This document shows, piece by piece, positions 15,765 to 23,220 of a stretch of DNA of 42,582 nucleotides. The notes under the pieces were generated by a model that ran no database searches, had not been told where the DNA came from, and was given only the letters and a program-made list of their open reading frames with translations. Within the stretch, counting starts at the first letter, position 1. Each line of letters opens with the position of its first letter. Position numbers and translations under genes: made by a program. This DNA comes from Oscillospiraceae bacterium (GTDB lineage: Bacteria; Bacillota; Clostridia; Oscillospirales; Ruminococcaceae): the NCBI GenBank assembly GCA_024684395.1, contig JAIKWY010000172.1:1-42582 (forward strand), read 5' to 3'.

Positions 15765-16438
15765 GCCTGCACCTCCTTCGGGATGATGGTGAACTGCCGG
15801 GATGCATCGGCGGTCATGAGAAAGACCTCATCACTGTGCAGCCCTGCCCGCCGGAGCACATCCTCCGCCCATGCCCGGTCAAGCCCCTCCTCCTGCAGCG
15901 CCTGCTCCCGGAGGATGCCGTCTGCGATGATCGTCCGTGGCGGGTCGGCATCCTGCAAAGCAGCGCAGACATCGGCCTTCTCGGCGGGCTGCTTCCCCGC
16001 CTTGCGCAGAACAGAGACCGTGCCGTTTGTCTCCGCACAGGCAAACTGCACCTCCTCCACGGAGAAGATGCCCGCCGTCCGCAGCGATGCCATGAGGTCA
16101 TCCGGCGAGAACCGCAGCTCCCGGAGCTTGTCCTGGTCGATCTCGCCGTTCCGGATGATGATCTGCGGCGTGCCGGAGACCAGCTTCCGGAATGCCGGGA
16201 ACCGCAGCGAGATCCACGAGCTCAGCACCTCGAAGCAGACCAGCGCCAGCACCGGCAGGATCCCCTGTAACAGCGGGATGTCTGTATCCTCCAGTGAGAG
16301 CGTGGCGATGTTGGAAATGAGGATGGTGATGACCAGCTCCGAGGGCTGCAGCTCCCCGAGCTGGCGCTTGCCCATGAGCCGGACAGAGAAGATCACGAGC
16401 GCATACAGGATCAGTGTACGTATGAAAATGATGGTCAC
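15761..16438 (-). CDS. DUF421 family membrane protein (YetF-like)
   Basis: 225 residues from GTG 16438, chosen because AAGGGAG ends 8 nt upstream; the alternative GTG 16447 is too close to it. Three hydrophobic N-terminal segments contain the family sequence RLMGKRQLGELQPSELVITILISNIA. The C-terminal soluble part (about 80-225) has the two-lobed DUF421 pattern, including GTPQIIIRNGEIDQDKLRELRFSPDDLMASLRTAGI. Related YetF proteins occur in Bacillus spore membranes; the role here is unknown. Confidence 0.9.
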   Translation of the reverse strand: MTIIFIRTLILYALVIFSVRLMGKRQLGELQPSELVITILISNIATLSLEDTDIPLLQGILPVLALVCFEVLSSWISLRFPAFRKLVSGTPQIIIRNGEIDQDKLRELRFSPDDLMASLRTAGIFSVEEVQFACAETNGTVSVLRKAGKQPAEKADVCAALQDADPPRTIIADGILREQALQEEGLDRAWAEDVLRRAGLHSDEVFLMTADASRQFTIIPKEVQA

Positions 16439-16518
16439 GGCGGTCACTCCCTTCTTTCAGAAGTATGGGCGGAATGGCGTATCCTATACAAAAATATCTC
16501 CCTGTAAGAAAGATAACC

Positions 16519-16534
16519 ATATAGAAGTTTTGCC
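16519..16534. repeat. Left arm of inverted repeat flanking the nitroreductase gene
   Basis: ATATAGAAGTTTTGCC. Its reverse complement recurs at 17324-17341 with a 2-nt insertion (GGCATAAAACTTCTATAT). Each arm runs directly into a hairpin on its inner side. Confidence 0.6.
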
Positions 16535-16561
16535 CCGAAGCCTTTCAAAGTACTTCAGGGC
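16532..16561. terminator. Inverted repeat downstream of nitroreductase gene
   Basis: GCCCCGAAG pairs with CTTCAGGGC (one mismatch) around a 12-nt loop; ATTGTTTTTT follows on the plus strand. It could end transcription from either side, though the T run favours the plus direction, where no gene is upstream. Confidence 0.5.
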
Positions 16562-16585
16562 ATTGTTTTTTACTGCTAAGACAGA

Positions 16586-17212
16586 TCAGAATCTGTCCCA
16601 GTGGATTCGTTCTTTGATATTGATTTCTTTCTGCGTTACAGATACAATGTCACTTTTTGGTACACCTATGCCAATGAAGCATGGCATAAAATAATCATTT
16701 GGAAAATCAAGAATAGATCTTGCATATTCTGCTTCATTTCCGAGAGGTATCCGCAGATTACAGCCGTATCCTTCTGCTGTTGCAGCAAGAAAAATATTCT
16801 CTATACTACGCCAGATAGAAGCAAAAACATTAAGATGAGAAACATTATCAGGATGAAGGATATCTGTTTTTTGTTTCAGAAGCGGTATGATAACTGCTGA
16901 TGCATCAAACAGCATTCTGTATTGCTTGGGAACAGCATTGCGGTAGCATTCCTGCTGTATGCTGTCACTTAGATTCCAATCTTTAATCAATGCATCCATA
17001 TCTTCGTGGGTTATACCTTTTGGAATGATATCAAGTAATTTTGCCGTAACATTTTTATCTCTTACAATGATATAATGCCAGTCTCTCATATGATCATTTG
17101 TGGGAGCTTTAAATGCGGCTTCTATGATTCTTTCTATTATTTCTGTAGAAATCGGCTTGGCTTCAAAATCTCGAACAGTTCTCCTGCTGTTTATTGCTTC
17201 ATATAAATCCAT
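16586..17212 (-). CDS. Nitroreductase family protein
   Basis: 208 residues; FMN-dependent NAD(P)H oxidoreductase fold. The N-terminal pattern AINSRRTVRDFEAKPISTEIIERIIEAAFKAPTNDHMRDWHYIIV includes the conserved Ser-Arg-Arg that contacts the FMN phosphate and the P-x-x-x-H region. The later segment IENIFLAATAEGYGCNLRIPLG also fits the family. Physiological substrate unknown. AGGAGA precedes ATG 17212. The gene is visibly AT-rich compared with every neighbour, has its own promoter, and is bracketed by matching inverted sequences, which suggests acquisition by transfer. Confidence 0.9.
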   Translation of the reverse strand: MDLYEAINSRRTVRDFEAKPISTEIIERIIEAAFKAPTNDHMRDWHYIIVRDKNVTAKLLDIIPKGITHEDMDALIKDWNLSDSIQQECYRNAVPKQYRMLFDASAVIIPLLKQKTDILHPDNVSHLNVFASIWRSIENIFLAATAEGYGCNLRIPLGNEAEYARSILDFPNDYFMPCFIGIGVPKSDIVSVTQKEINIKERIHWDRF

Positions 17213-17252
17213 ATATTAAGTCTCCTATCATTTCCGATTTTTGATTTTAAAA

Positions 17253-17280
17253 ATGATATCACGCATCGCTGCATTGTCAA
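17253..17280 (-). promoter_or_regulatory. Promoter of the nitroreductase gene
   Basis: Minus strand TTGACA (17280-17275), 16-nt spacer, TATCAT (17258-17253). It sits directly inside the right-hand hairpin at 17288-17326. Confidence 0.7.
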
Positions 17281-17287
17281 TAGAAAC

Positions 17288-17326
17288 GCCATAGTATTTC
17301 TGACTGTATATCAGAAATACTATGGC
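17288..17326. terminator. Perfect 16-bp hairpin between dockerin gene and nitroreductase
   Basis: GCCATAGTATTTCTGA and its exact reverse complement around a 7-nt loop. It probably stops minus-strand transcripts from the dockerin gene, although the run after it (GTTTCTA) is weak. It is also the inner part of the right flank of the nitroreductase cassette. Confidence 0.6.
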
Positions 17327-17341
17327 ATAAAACTTCTATAT
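17324..17341. repeat. Right arm of inverted repeat flanking the nitroreductase gene
   Basis: GGCATAAAACTTCTATAT, the near reverse complement of 16519-16534. Together the two arms enclose about 820 nt carrying one AT-rich gene. Confidence 0.6.
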
Positions 17342-17386
17342 CAGTACCACTCTTATGCTCTCAGGGGGATGTTGTGTGCTGTAGGA

Positions 17387-19075
17387 TCAGTGGACCTGGC
17401 TGATCACGTCGATGTACTTGGAAAGATCGTCAAAATCCACCTCGTCGGTCGCCGTGTCGAGCTCATAGTCCTTGAGAAAGAAGGTCGGCGCATGATCGAC
17501 CTTGCCGTCCTTGACGGTGAAGGAAACAATATCCGTGCCGCCGATGAACTCGGATTGCTCGAACTCGCCTGCCAGCTTCTTGCCCTTCTCGGTGAAGAAG
17601 TGGATCGGCTCATAGCCCATCTTGTCAAGGCTTACGGTGTTCAGCGCTGCGAAATATACGCCGTCCGGCAGATAGAATGCCTCGCCTGCTGCCATACCGG
17701 AGCAGACCTTGTTCGACCAGAGCGGATCCTCCGGATCGGTGCAGAAGACATCGAAGGTCGTCGTATCGTTGATGAGCGCCTGATCCTCATAGTGGAGGAT
17801 GTTGGCGGTGATATTGGGCTCTGTATCGGCAGGCGTGAAGTAATAGTTCACATCGTAGCCGTAATCGTAAACATAGCCCCAGCTGATGTTCTCGTCATAG
17901 CCTCCGGTGAAGCCCTCCGGTACCTTGTCCACCTTCACGGTGTATGCCGGGAAGCCGGAATGCTTCAGCCCCTCGATGATCCTGGCGCCGGTGCTGTCAG
18001 ATGTCCATGTCTCAACCGTCCTGGCATAGCCCTTGGGATCCTCGATGAGGGAGAGCTCCACGCCTTCGAGCGGCTCGCCGGTGGCTGCATTGATGCAGTT
18101 GACGGTGATGTGATTGCTCTTGTCCTCGAGCGGCATCAGGTCGAAGCTCAGCTCTCTGTCCGCCTTGCCATCCTTGACGGTGAAGTCGAAGCCGGCAGAC
18201 TGATCGGTAAAGTCCACATCCGGGAAGAGCGCCTGCAGCTCCTTCGCAAAATCGCTGTCCATATCGAGCAGCTGTACGGGATAGTCGAACAGCGTGAGAT
18301 CCACATGATACTCGCCGTCCGGCAGTGCGATGTCCTCGAAATGCAGTGACGGATAGTACGGGTTGCCGTCCTTGTCGGTGACGTTCATCATGCCGCAGTA
18401 CGGCAGGTTGTCGCCCAGCCCCCAGTCATAGAGGTTGATCTTGACATTGCGCTCATCCTTGTCGGACAGCACACGGAGGGTGAGCTCCTTGTCCGTCTCG
18501 CCGTCAAAGCTGAAAATGAGCTGCTGATCCCAGTTGCCGTAGCCGTTGCAGTACTCATCCGGCAGATTCGAGAGGTCGAGCACATACTGGTACTTCTCCC
18601 CGAGCGGCAGACCCGTGAGGACATCCTCGGTATCGGCATCATGGATCCAGTCTGCGGCAGTGAAGTCCACGTCATCGAACATGCCGAACAGGCTCACACG
18701 CACATCGTCGATCGGCTCGCCGCTCATCATGTCCACGATCTTGATCGTAAGCTTGCCGCCCCGGTCGGAGGTGCCTGTCACGATCCGCTTTTTCAGCATA
18801 GCCATGTCGAATACGTCGATCTCGCCGTCCTCATAGAGGTCGGCGTTCTCACTGTTGCCCAGCTCGTCGATCGTTCCGAGCAGAAAGCGCTGGAGCTGGA
18901 CGGCATCGAGCATACCGATCGACTGGTCATAATTGACATCGCCGTACAGCGTAGCGACCCCGGCAGGTGCCGGATCTACGCTTATTGCAGCCGCAGCAGA
19001 CCCTGTTACCGCAAAGCATCCGGCAGCGACCGCAGCAGCCGTCAGTAAAGCCCTGATTTGTTTGAAATGCTTCAT
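17387..19075 (-). CDS. Secreted protein with N-terminal dockerin and beta-sandwich repeats
   Basis: 562 residues from ATG 19075 (MKHFKQIRALL), which starts a signal peptide of about 30 residues. The type I dockerin is at 44-100: GDVNYDQSIGMLDAVQLQRFLLG and ADLYEDGEIDVFDMAMLKKRIV, two calcium-loop/helix segments; Tyr replaces Gly or Asn at loop positions, which may weaken calcium or cohesin binding. After it come about four modules (107-205, 209-316, 321-420, 421-536) with patterns such as ITVNCINAATGEPLEGVELSL, resembling prealbumin-like/Cna-B repeats. FTVKDGKxD recurs at 298 and 519. No catalytic domain is seen. It is probably a structural or adhesive partner in a cellulosome-like complex; the function is inferred. 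Confidence 0.85.
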   Translation of the reverse strand: MKHFKQIRALLTAAAVAAGCFAVTGSAAAAISVDPAPAGVATLYGDVNYDQSIGMLDAVQLQRFLLGTIDELGNSENADLYEDGEIDVFDMAMLKKRIVTGTSDRGGKLTIKIVDMMSGEPIDDVRVSLFGMFDDVDFTAADWIHDADTEDVLTGLPLGEKYQYVLDLSNLPDEYCNGYGNWDQQLIFSFDGETDKELTLRVLSDKDERNVKINLYDWGLGDNLPYCGMMNVTDKDGNPYYPSLHFEDIALPDGEYHVDLTLFDYPVQLLDMDSDFAKELQALFPDVDFTDQSAGFDFTVKDGKADRELSFDLMPLEDKSNHITVNCINAATGEPLEGVELSLIEDPKGYARTVETWTSDSTGARIIEGLKHSGFPAYTVKVDKVPEGFTGGYDENISWGYVYDYGYDVNYYFTPADTEPNITANILHYEDQALINDTTTFDVFCTDPEDPLWSNKVCSGMAAGEAFYLPDGVYFAALNTVSLDKMGYEPIHFFTEKGKKLAGEFEQSEFIGGTDIVSFTVKDGKVDHAPTFFLKDYELDTATDEVDFDDLSKYIDVISQVH

Positions 19076-19137
19076 GACAATGACCCCCTTACATACTATA
19101 ACACGTTCCAAAGCGCACCTGTTGCGCTCCTGTCTAT

Positions 19138-19166
19138 ATCATAGCATAATTTTCCCAATCTGTCAA
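19138..19166 (-). promoter_or_regulatory. Promoter of the dockerin-repeat gene
   Basis: Minus strand TTGACA (19166-19161), 17-nt spacer, TATGAT (19143-19138). The leader contains a small hairpin AGCGCA/TGCGCT at 19112-19128. Confidence 0.8.
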
Positions 19167-19230
19167 TATTTTCCGTAAGATTCTCAGGGGATCGGTTTTC
19201 GGGTGTTTTATTCTTCCTACTCACTGTAAA

Positions 19231-19290
19231 GCCGCCCCCCTCCGCCGCCGTTCGGCGGGGAGTCACCCGCTGGCAGGTCGCGTGCCGGGT
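19231..19290 (+). repeat. Dispersed hairpin repeat, family 1, copy C (partial)
   Basis: CCGCCCCCCTCCGCCGCCG plus the CCGCCG/CGGCGG hairpin shared with copies A and E. The second and third hairpins of the full element have diverged or been lost. It lies between the two dockerin genes. Confidence 0.65.
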
Positions 19291-19341
19291 ATAGTTTCAA
19301 CAATGGCGCAGAACACGCGCTGATAATGCACCAAAAACAAA

Positions 19342-19376
19342 ACCGCAGCCCCGGATCCCTATTCCGGAGCTGCGGT
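19342..19376 (-). terminator. Terminator of the xylanase/esterase gene
   Basis: ACCGCAGC/GCTGCGGT and CCGGA/TCCGG form a 13-bp stem with one internal mismatch and a 7-nt loop. On the minus strand TTTGTTTTTGG follows. It lies about 175 nt after the stop and is nested inside a wider inverted repeat (19294-19427). Confidence 0.85.
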
Positions 19377-19551
19377 ACCTTACCATATCATGTTGTACTT
19401 GCAGCGTTCTGCACCATTGTCTGAAACACCAGAATACTGCATTAGAGCAGCTTTAGCTGCGACGGCATAAACTGCTTAGCTTTGATGCTCTGCGAAGCAA
19501 GCATCATTGCGGACACCGAAGCAGTGCACCGTGATCATCGAAGCAACCTGC
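19377..19551 (-). other. Long 3' untranslated region of the xylanase gene
   Basis: No gene. It contains the right arm (19406-19427) of an inverted repeat and small palindromes (GCAGC...GCTGC near 19447; GATGCT...AGCATC near 19480). These could protect the end of the long xylanase mRNA. Confidence 0.4.
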
Positions 19552-22500
19552 TCACTGGTGTTCGTGGAAGAAGATGGGCAGGGTATCCATGATGTACCAT
19601 CTTACGAAGCCCCACCAGTGGGTCTTGCCGGGAGCTACGAGGAAGAAGCAGTTGTTCTGGGACAGGTCTGTACCGAACTTGAACTTGCTGTTCTTGTGCA
19701 TCTCTTCGTACTGCGGAGCCATGTTCGGGTATGCGATGTCGTCGGAACCGGTGGAAGCGATGATGAAGAACTCGTCATCCTTCAGACCGATGCGGTCGAT
19801 CTCGTTGGCAACCGTCTGAGACTTGCCATAAGCATCGTTTGCCTCCCAGTTGTCGCCGGACAGCGGCATCCAGTAAGCGCAGATCTCCATACCGCCATGT
19901 ACGATGTTCGCCCATGTGGAGCAGGAGCCCATCGAGAAGCCGCCGTATGCTCTGTGGTATCTGGTCGCCTTCAGATTCGCCTCGGAAACATCACCGGCTG
20001 CATAGGTGGAGTACTTCTTTTCGATGTACGGAACCAGGCTTGCACGGAACTCCTTGTAGAAGGTCGGTGCATCGCACTTGTTGAAGGTAGGTGTAACGAC
20101 GATCAGCGGTTCGAGCTCGCCGTTCTCGATCATGTTGTCGAGAATATTGTTGAGCTTGAATTCCTCGAAGATAACGGTCTCCTTCTCGCCGCCGCCATGC
20201 ATCAGGTACAGGATGTTGTACTTCTTGGAAGCATCATATCCCGGAGGCGTGTAAACGAGACAGGTGTTGTCGCCGTTGATGCTGCTGTAGTACTCGCGTG
20301 TTACCGCGCCGGACTTGTGGGCAGGCTGGGTGTAGTCCTTGCCGGCAGGAGACTCATGATAGGAAATATCGGACGGATAGTTGTAGTTGCTCTTGGGCGG
20401 ATCGGTCGGTGCTTCCGTCGGCGGAATGATCGGCTCCGGGAAGCTCTTGATCTGACCGTGTACGAACTTGTACAGGTAAACCAGGTCTACCACGTCTACA
20501 GAACCGCTGCCGTCAATGTCGGCAGAGATCTCGTCATACTTGTTGGCAAATCTCTTGTGTACCAGACCGCTCTTGGCAAATGCGATGTCGAATACATCGA
20601 CTACATCATCGCCGTTGACGTCGCCGGTCAGTGCAGAGCTTCTGACACGGATGAACGGAGCGCCGGGGCCTGCTACAGCAACGCCGGACTTTGCGATGAC
20701 AACGTCATCCATGTAGAAGTCGGAGGTGCTGTTGGGCATCTCGACATAGAGCTGGAAGCCGGTGCCGTCAGCCGGAAGCCGATAGCTCTCGTTGGTGAGC
20801 TGTACCCACTGACCCTTGCCGACAGTTGCCTCAGCGATGTGGTCATAATGTGCCTCACCGTCAGAACCGGTGTACTGGAGGGACAGATAGAAGGTATCGG
20901 TATCCTCACCGCCGGTGTACATAGCGTTGGTAGAGAAGCTGAAGGTCTCGCCCGGCTTGTAGATGCGGCTGCTCAGGGTCGTGCCTGCGCCGTTCCACTC
21001 AGCCGTTCTGCCGGTCACATACAGGGACTTGCTGCCGCTGTAGGCTTCCTTGGTGGAGACCTCTACCTTCGCATCGCCTCTGCCGGAGAAACCGCCGGTA
21101 GAGCTGTCAAAGTCGGTATCCATCCAGTAGCCGTTCTCATCCGGCTCCGGATCCGGAACAGGCTCGGAATTGCCGGGACCTCTCCACTCGGACTCAGGGA
21201 GCAGGGACATCAGCTTGGTGTAAGCCGGCTTCGGCTGCAGCTGAGAAGTGTACAGCAGTCCGTCAGAACCGGAAGATAGCCAGGAATGTCCGTCATCCGG
21301 GCCCCACACCTGAACGAGCGTCACGCGGCCGTCAGACTGCGGATTGTTGTTCCAGTCAACGGCTGCCTGGAAGATCGCTGCGTACTTGTTCGCCTGATCT
21401 GTGGTATTGAATTTAACGGCATTGTTATCCTTCAGGCTGACATCCAGCTCAGTGATCTGTACATCGCAGCCGATGGACAGGTACTTCTTCATGGCGAACA
21501 GGTAGTTATCCACGCCGGAGAAGCCGTTCCAGTCAGCGTTGATATGGCTCTGCATACCTACGCCGTCGAGCAGACCCTTCTGATAGAGGCTCTTGCACAT
21601 ATTATAGATGCAGTCACGCTTGTGATCCCAGTACTCGTTGTAGTCGTTGTAATAGAGGTCACAGCCTTCCGGAGCATACTTTCTTGCATAGGTGAAAGCC
21701 TGCTCTACGAAGCTGTTGTCGCCGTAGATCTGAACCCACGGAGAATTGCCGTTGCCCCAACCGGGCGTTCTTGCGCCGCCTGCGTTGGCGGTACGGTTGC
21801 CGTCATCGGAAACGCACTCGTTGCATACGTCATAGGCATACAGATCGAGGGTCGGATACTGGCTCTGGATGGCGCCGAACATCTCCTTGATGTAGGACTC
21901 CATGCGGGCGTTCATCGTATTCTTGTCCACCCAGTTACCGTTGTTCTTGAAGAAGAATTCCGGCATCTGGCTGTGCCATACGAGGGTATGGCCACGGAAG
22001 CCGAGGTTGTTCTGTACACAGAAATCCATGATCGCTGCGCAGGAATTGAGCGATACGGTAACGTTGGTACCGTTGACGCCCTTCAGCGTGGAATCCGGCT
22101 TGGTCTCGTTCTCGCACTCGATGGCGGTGCAGTCCTTGAGCAGAATGCCGGTGATGCCGCTGTTGTTGATGGTGCCGCCGTTCAGGATATTGCCGACACG
22201 GAAATAGCCGCCGAACTCATCCTTCAGACCGATCTCACTTGCCGCTGCGCTTGCTGTGATCGCAGAAAGATCCTGCCTGGTGGTGATGGCTGCATCGTCG
22301 AATACGAAGTCAGCCGTGCTGTCGGTGGTCAGGCTCAGCTCGAACTCATAGGCATCCTTCGGAGCCGTGTACTTGCCGGACAGTGTTGTCCACTCGCCTG
22401 CCTTGGCATTCTTGACTGCGATCTCCTTGACAGTGTCTTCGCCGGTCTTCTCGTCCTTGGTCAGAACGGAAAGGCGGAAGGTCTCGTCGGTGTCAGCCTT

Positions 22501-22797
22501 TACCTTTACAGAATAGGTATAGGACACGCCGCCGAACAGATAGAGACCCTTCGAGGACTTGGCGCCGTCCTGGGCAGAATTTCTGCCGGTAACTGCCATA
22601 CCTCTTGAGCCGCCGAAGCCTGCGCCGTCCACAGCCGTCAGCACAGAACCCTCTGTGTCGTGCCAGCCGTTGTACGTCACTTCAAAGTCGTTGAAGACTG
22701 CCTCTTCTGCCTGTGTGTTGATCGCAGGGAACGCTGCAAGCGTTGACACTGCACACAGGACTGCTGTCAGAGCCGCTGTGAGTTTTTTCCGATTCAT
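19552..22797 (-). CDS. Modular GH10 endo-xylanase / CE1-type esterase with CBM22-like and dockerin domains
   Basis: 1081 residues from ATG 22797 (MNRKKLTAAL), with AAGGGGGAG upstream. Order: signal peptide 1-30; CBM22-like xylan-binding module about 32-172; GH10 catalytic domain about 180-535, with acid/base Glu327 (AYDVCNECVS) and nucleophile Glu450 (VQITELDVSL); Pro linker; second CBM22-like module about 556-703; type I dockerin 722-785 (TGDVNGDDVVDVFDIAF and ADIDGSGSVDVVDLVYLYKF, complete calcium loops); Pro/Thr linker; C-terminal CE1 esterase about 805-1081 with nucleophile Ser955 (GGFSMGS) and His1060 (GKTHWWGF). It would cut the xylan backbone and remove feruloyl or acetyl groups, docked on a scaffoldin. 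Cohesin partners are outside the window. Confidence 0.96.
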   Translation of the reverse strand: MNRKKLTAALTAVLCAVSTLAAFPAINTQAEEAVFNDFEVTYNGWHDTEGSVLTAVDGAGFGGSRGMAVTGRNSAQDGAKSSKGLYLFGGVSYTYSVKVKADTDETFRLSVLTKDEKTGEDTVKEIAVKNAKAGEWTTLSGKYTAPKDAYEFELSLTTDSTADFVFDDAAITTRQDLSAITASAAASEIGLKDEFGGYFRVGNILNGGTINNSGITGILLKDCTAIECENETKPDSTLKGVNGTNVTVSLNSCAAIMDFCVQNNLGFRGHTLVWHSQMPEFFFKNNGNWVDKNTMNARMESYIKEMFGAIQSQYPTLDLYAYDVCNECVSDDGNRTANAGGARTPGWGNGNSPWVQIYGDNSFVEQAFTYARKYAPEGCDLYYNDYNEYWDHKRDCIYNMCKSLYQKGLLDGVGMQSHINADWNGFSGVDNYLFAMKKYLSIGCDVQITELDVSLKDNNAVKFNTTDQANKYAAIFQAAVDWNNNPQSDGRVTLVQVWGPDDGHSWLSSGSDGLLYTSQLQPKPAYTKLMSLLPESEWRGPGNSEPVPDPEPDENGYWMDTDFDSSTGGFSGRGDAKVEVSTKEAYSGSKSLYVTGRTAEWNGAGTTLSSRIYKPGETFSFSTNAMYTGGEDTDTFYLSLQYTGSDGEAHYDHIAEATVGKGQWVQLTNESYRLPADGTGFQLYVEMPNSTSDFYMDDVVIAKSGVAVAGPGAPFIRVRSSALTGDVNGDDVVDVFDIAFAKSGLVHKRFANKYDEISADIDGSGSVDVVDLVYLYKFVHGQIKSFPEPIIPPTEAPTDPPKSNYNYPSDISYHESPAGKDYTQPAHKSGAVTREYYSSINGDNTCLVYTPPGYDASKKYNILYLMHGGGEKETVIFEEFKLNNILDNMIENGELEPLIVVTPTFNKCDAPTFYKEFRASLVPYIEKKYSTYAAGDVSEANLKATRYHRAYGGFSMGSCSTWANIVHGGMEICAYWMPLSGDNWEANDAYGKSQTVANEIDRIGLKDDEFFIIASTGSDDIAYPNMAPQYEEMHKNSKFKFGTDLSQNNCFFLVAPGKTHWWGFVRWYIMDTLPIFFHEHQ

Positions 22798-22962
22798 GGT
22801 AATACTCCCCCTTATTCTCCATGCGTCGTTCGTGTGTTTTATTTTTTCTCTTTTTTGGTGAATGCATGTCAGAAGGCATCCGATCAGCATCCGGAACGTG
22901 CGGCATTCCAGTTGTCCGTTCATCAACAATCTGTACAATTTCTTGTTCACCCGTTATTTCAA

Positions 22963-22991
22963 ATTATATAATAAAAAGTACACACTTACAA
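22963..22991 (-). promoter_or_regulatory. Promoter of the xylanase/esterase gene
   Basis: Minus strand TTGTAA (22991-22986), 17-nt spacer, TATAAT (22968-22963). The leader is about 160 nt. Confidence 0.7.
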
Positions 22992-23183
22992 CCTACAGTT
23001 TGAAGAACCGGTGGACAATATGACGGACAACCGGCAATCAATATCAATTATTTACCATAATAATCAAAATATTTTCTACATCCGGAAGGAATTAGTTCGC
23101 ATATTCCCAAAATGATAGTCCGGATATGTACAGACATTATCATCTTTCAGAAACAAATGTCATACAAGATATGGACATCAAAA
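22992..23183. other. AT-rich control region upstream of the xylanase gene
   Basis: No gene. On the minus strand the region upstream of the promoter contains TTGTCCGTCATATTGTCC near 23030-23010, a CCGGT...ACCGG dyad, and the inverted pair ACATCCGGA (23078-23086) / TCCGGATATGT (23119-23129). These are candidate activator or repressor sites for substrate-dependent expression. Confidence 0.35.
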
Positions 23184-23211
23184 ACAGCCCACAGGTCTCC
23201 CCGTGGGCTGT
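23184..23211 (-). terminator. Terminator of the zinc-ribbon/SIMPL/coiled-coil operon
   Basis: A 9-bp perfect stem ACAGCCCAC/GTGGGCTGT with a 10-nt loop; TTTTTGATG follows on the minus strand. It lies just after the stop at 23221. Confidence 0.85.
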
Positions 23212-23220
23212 CTGAATATC

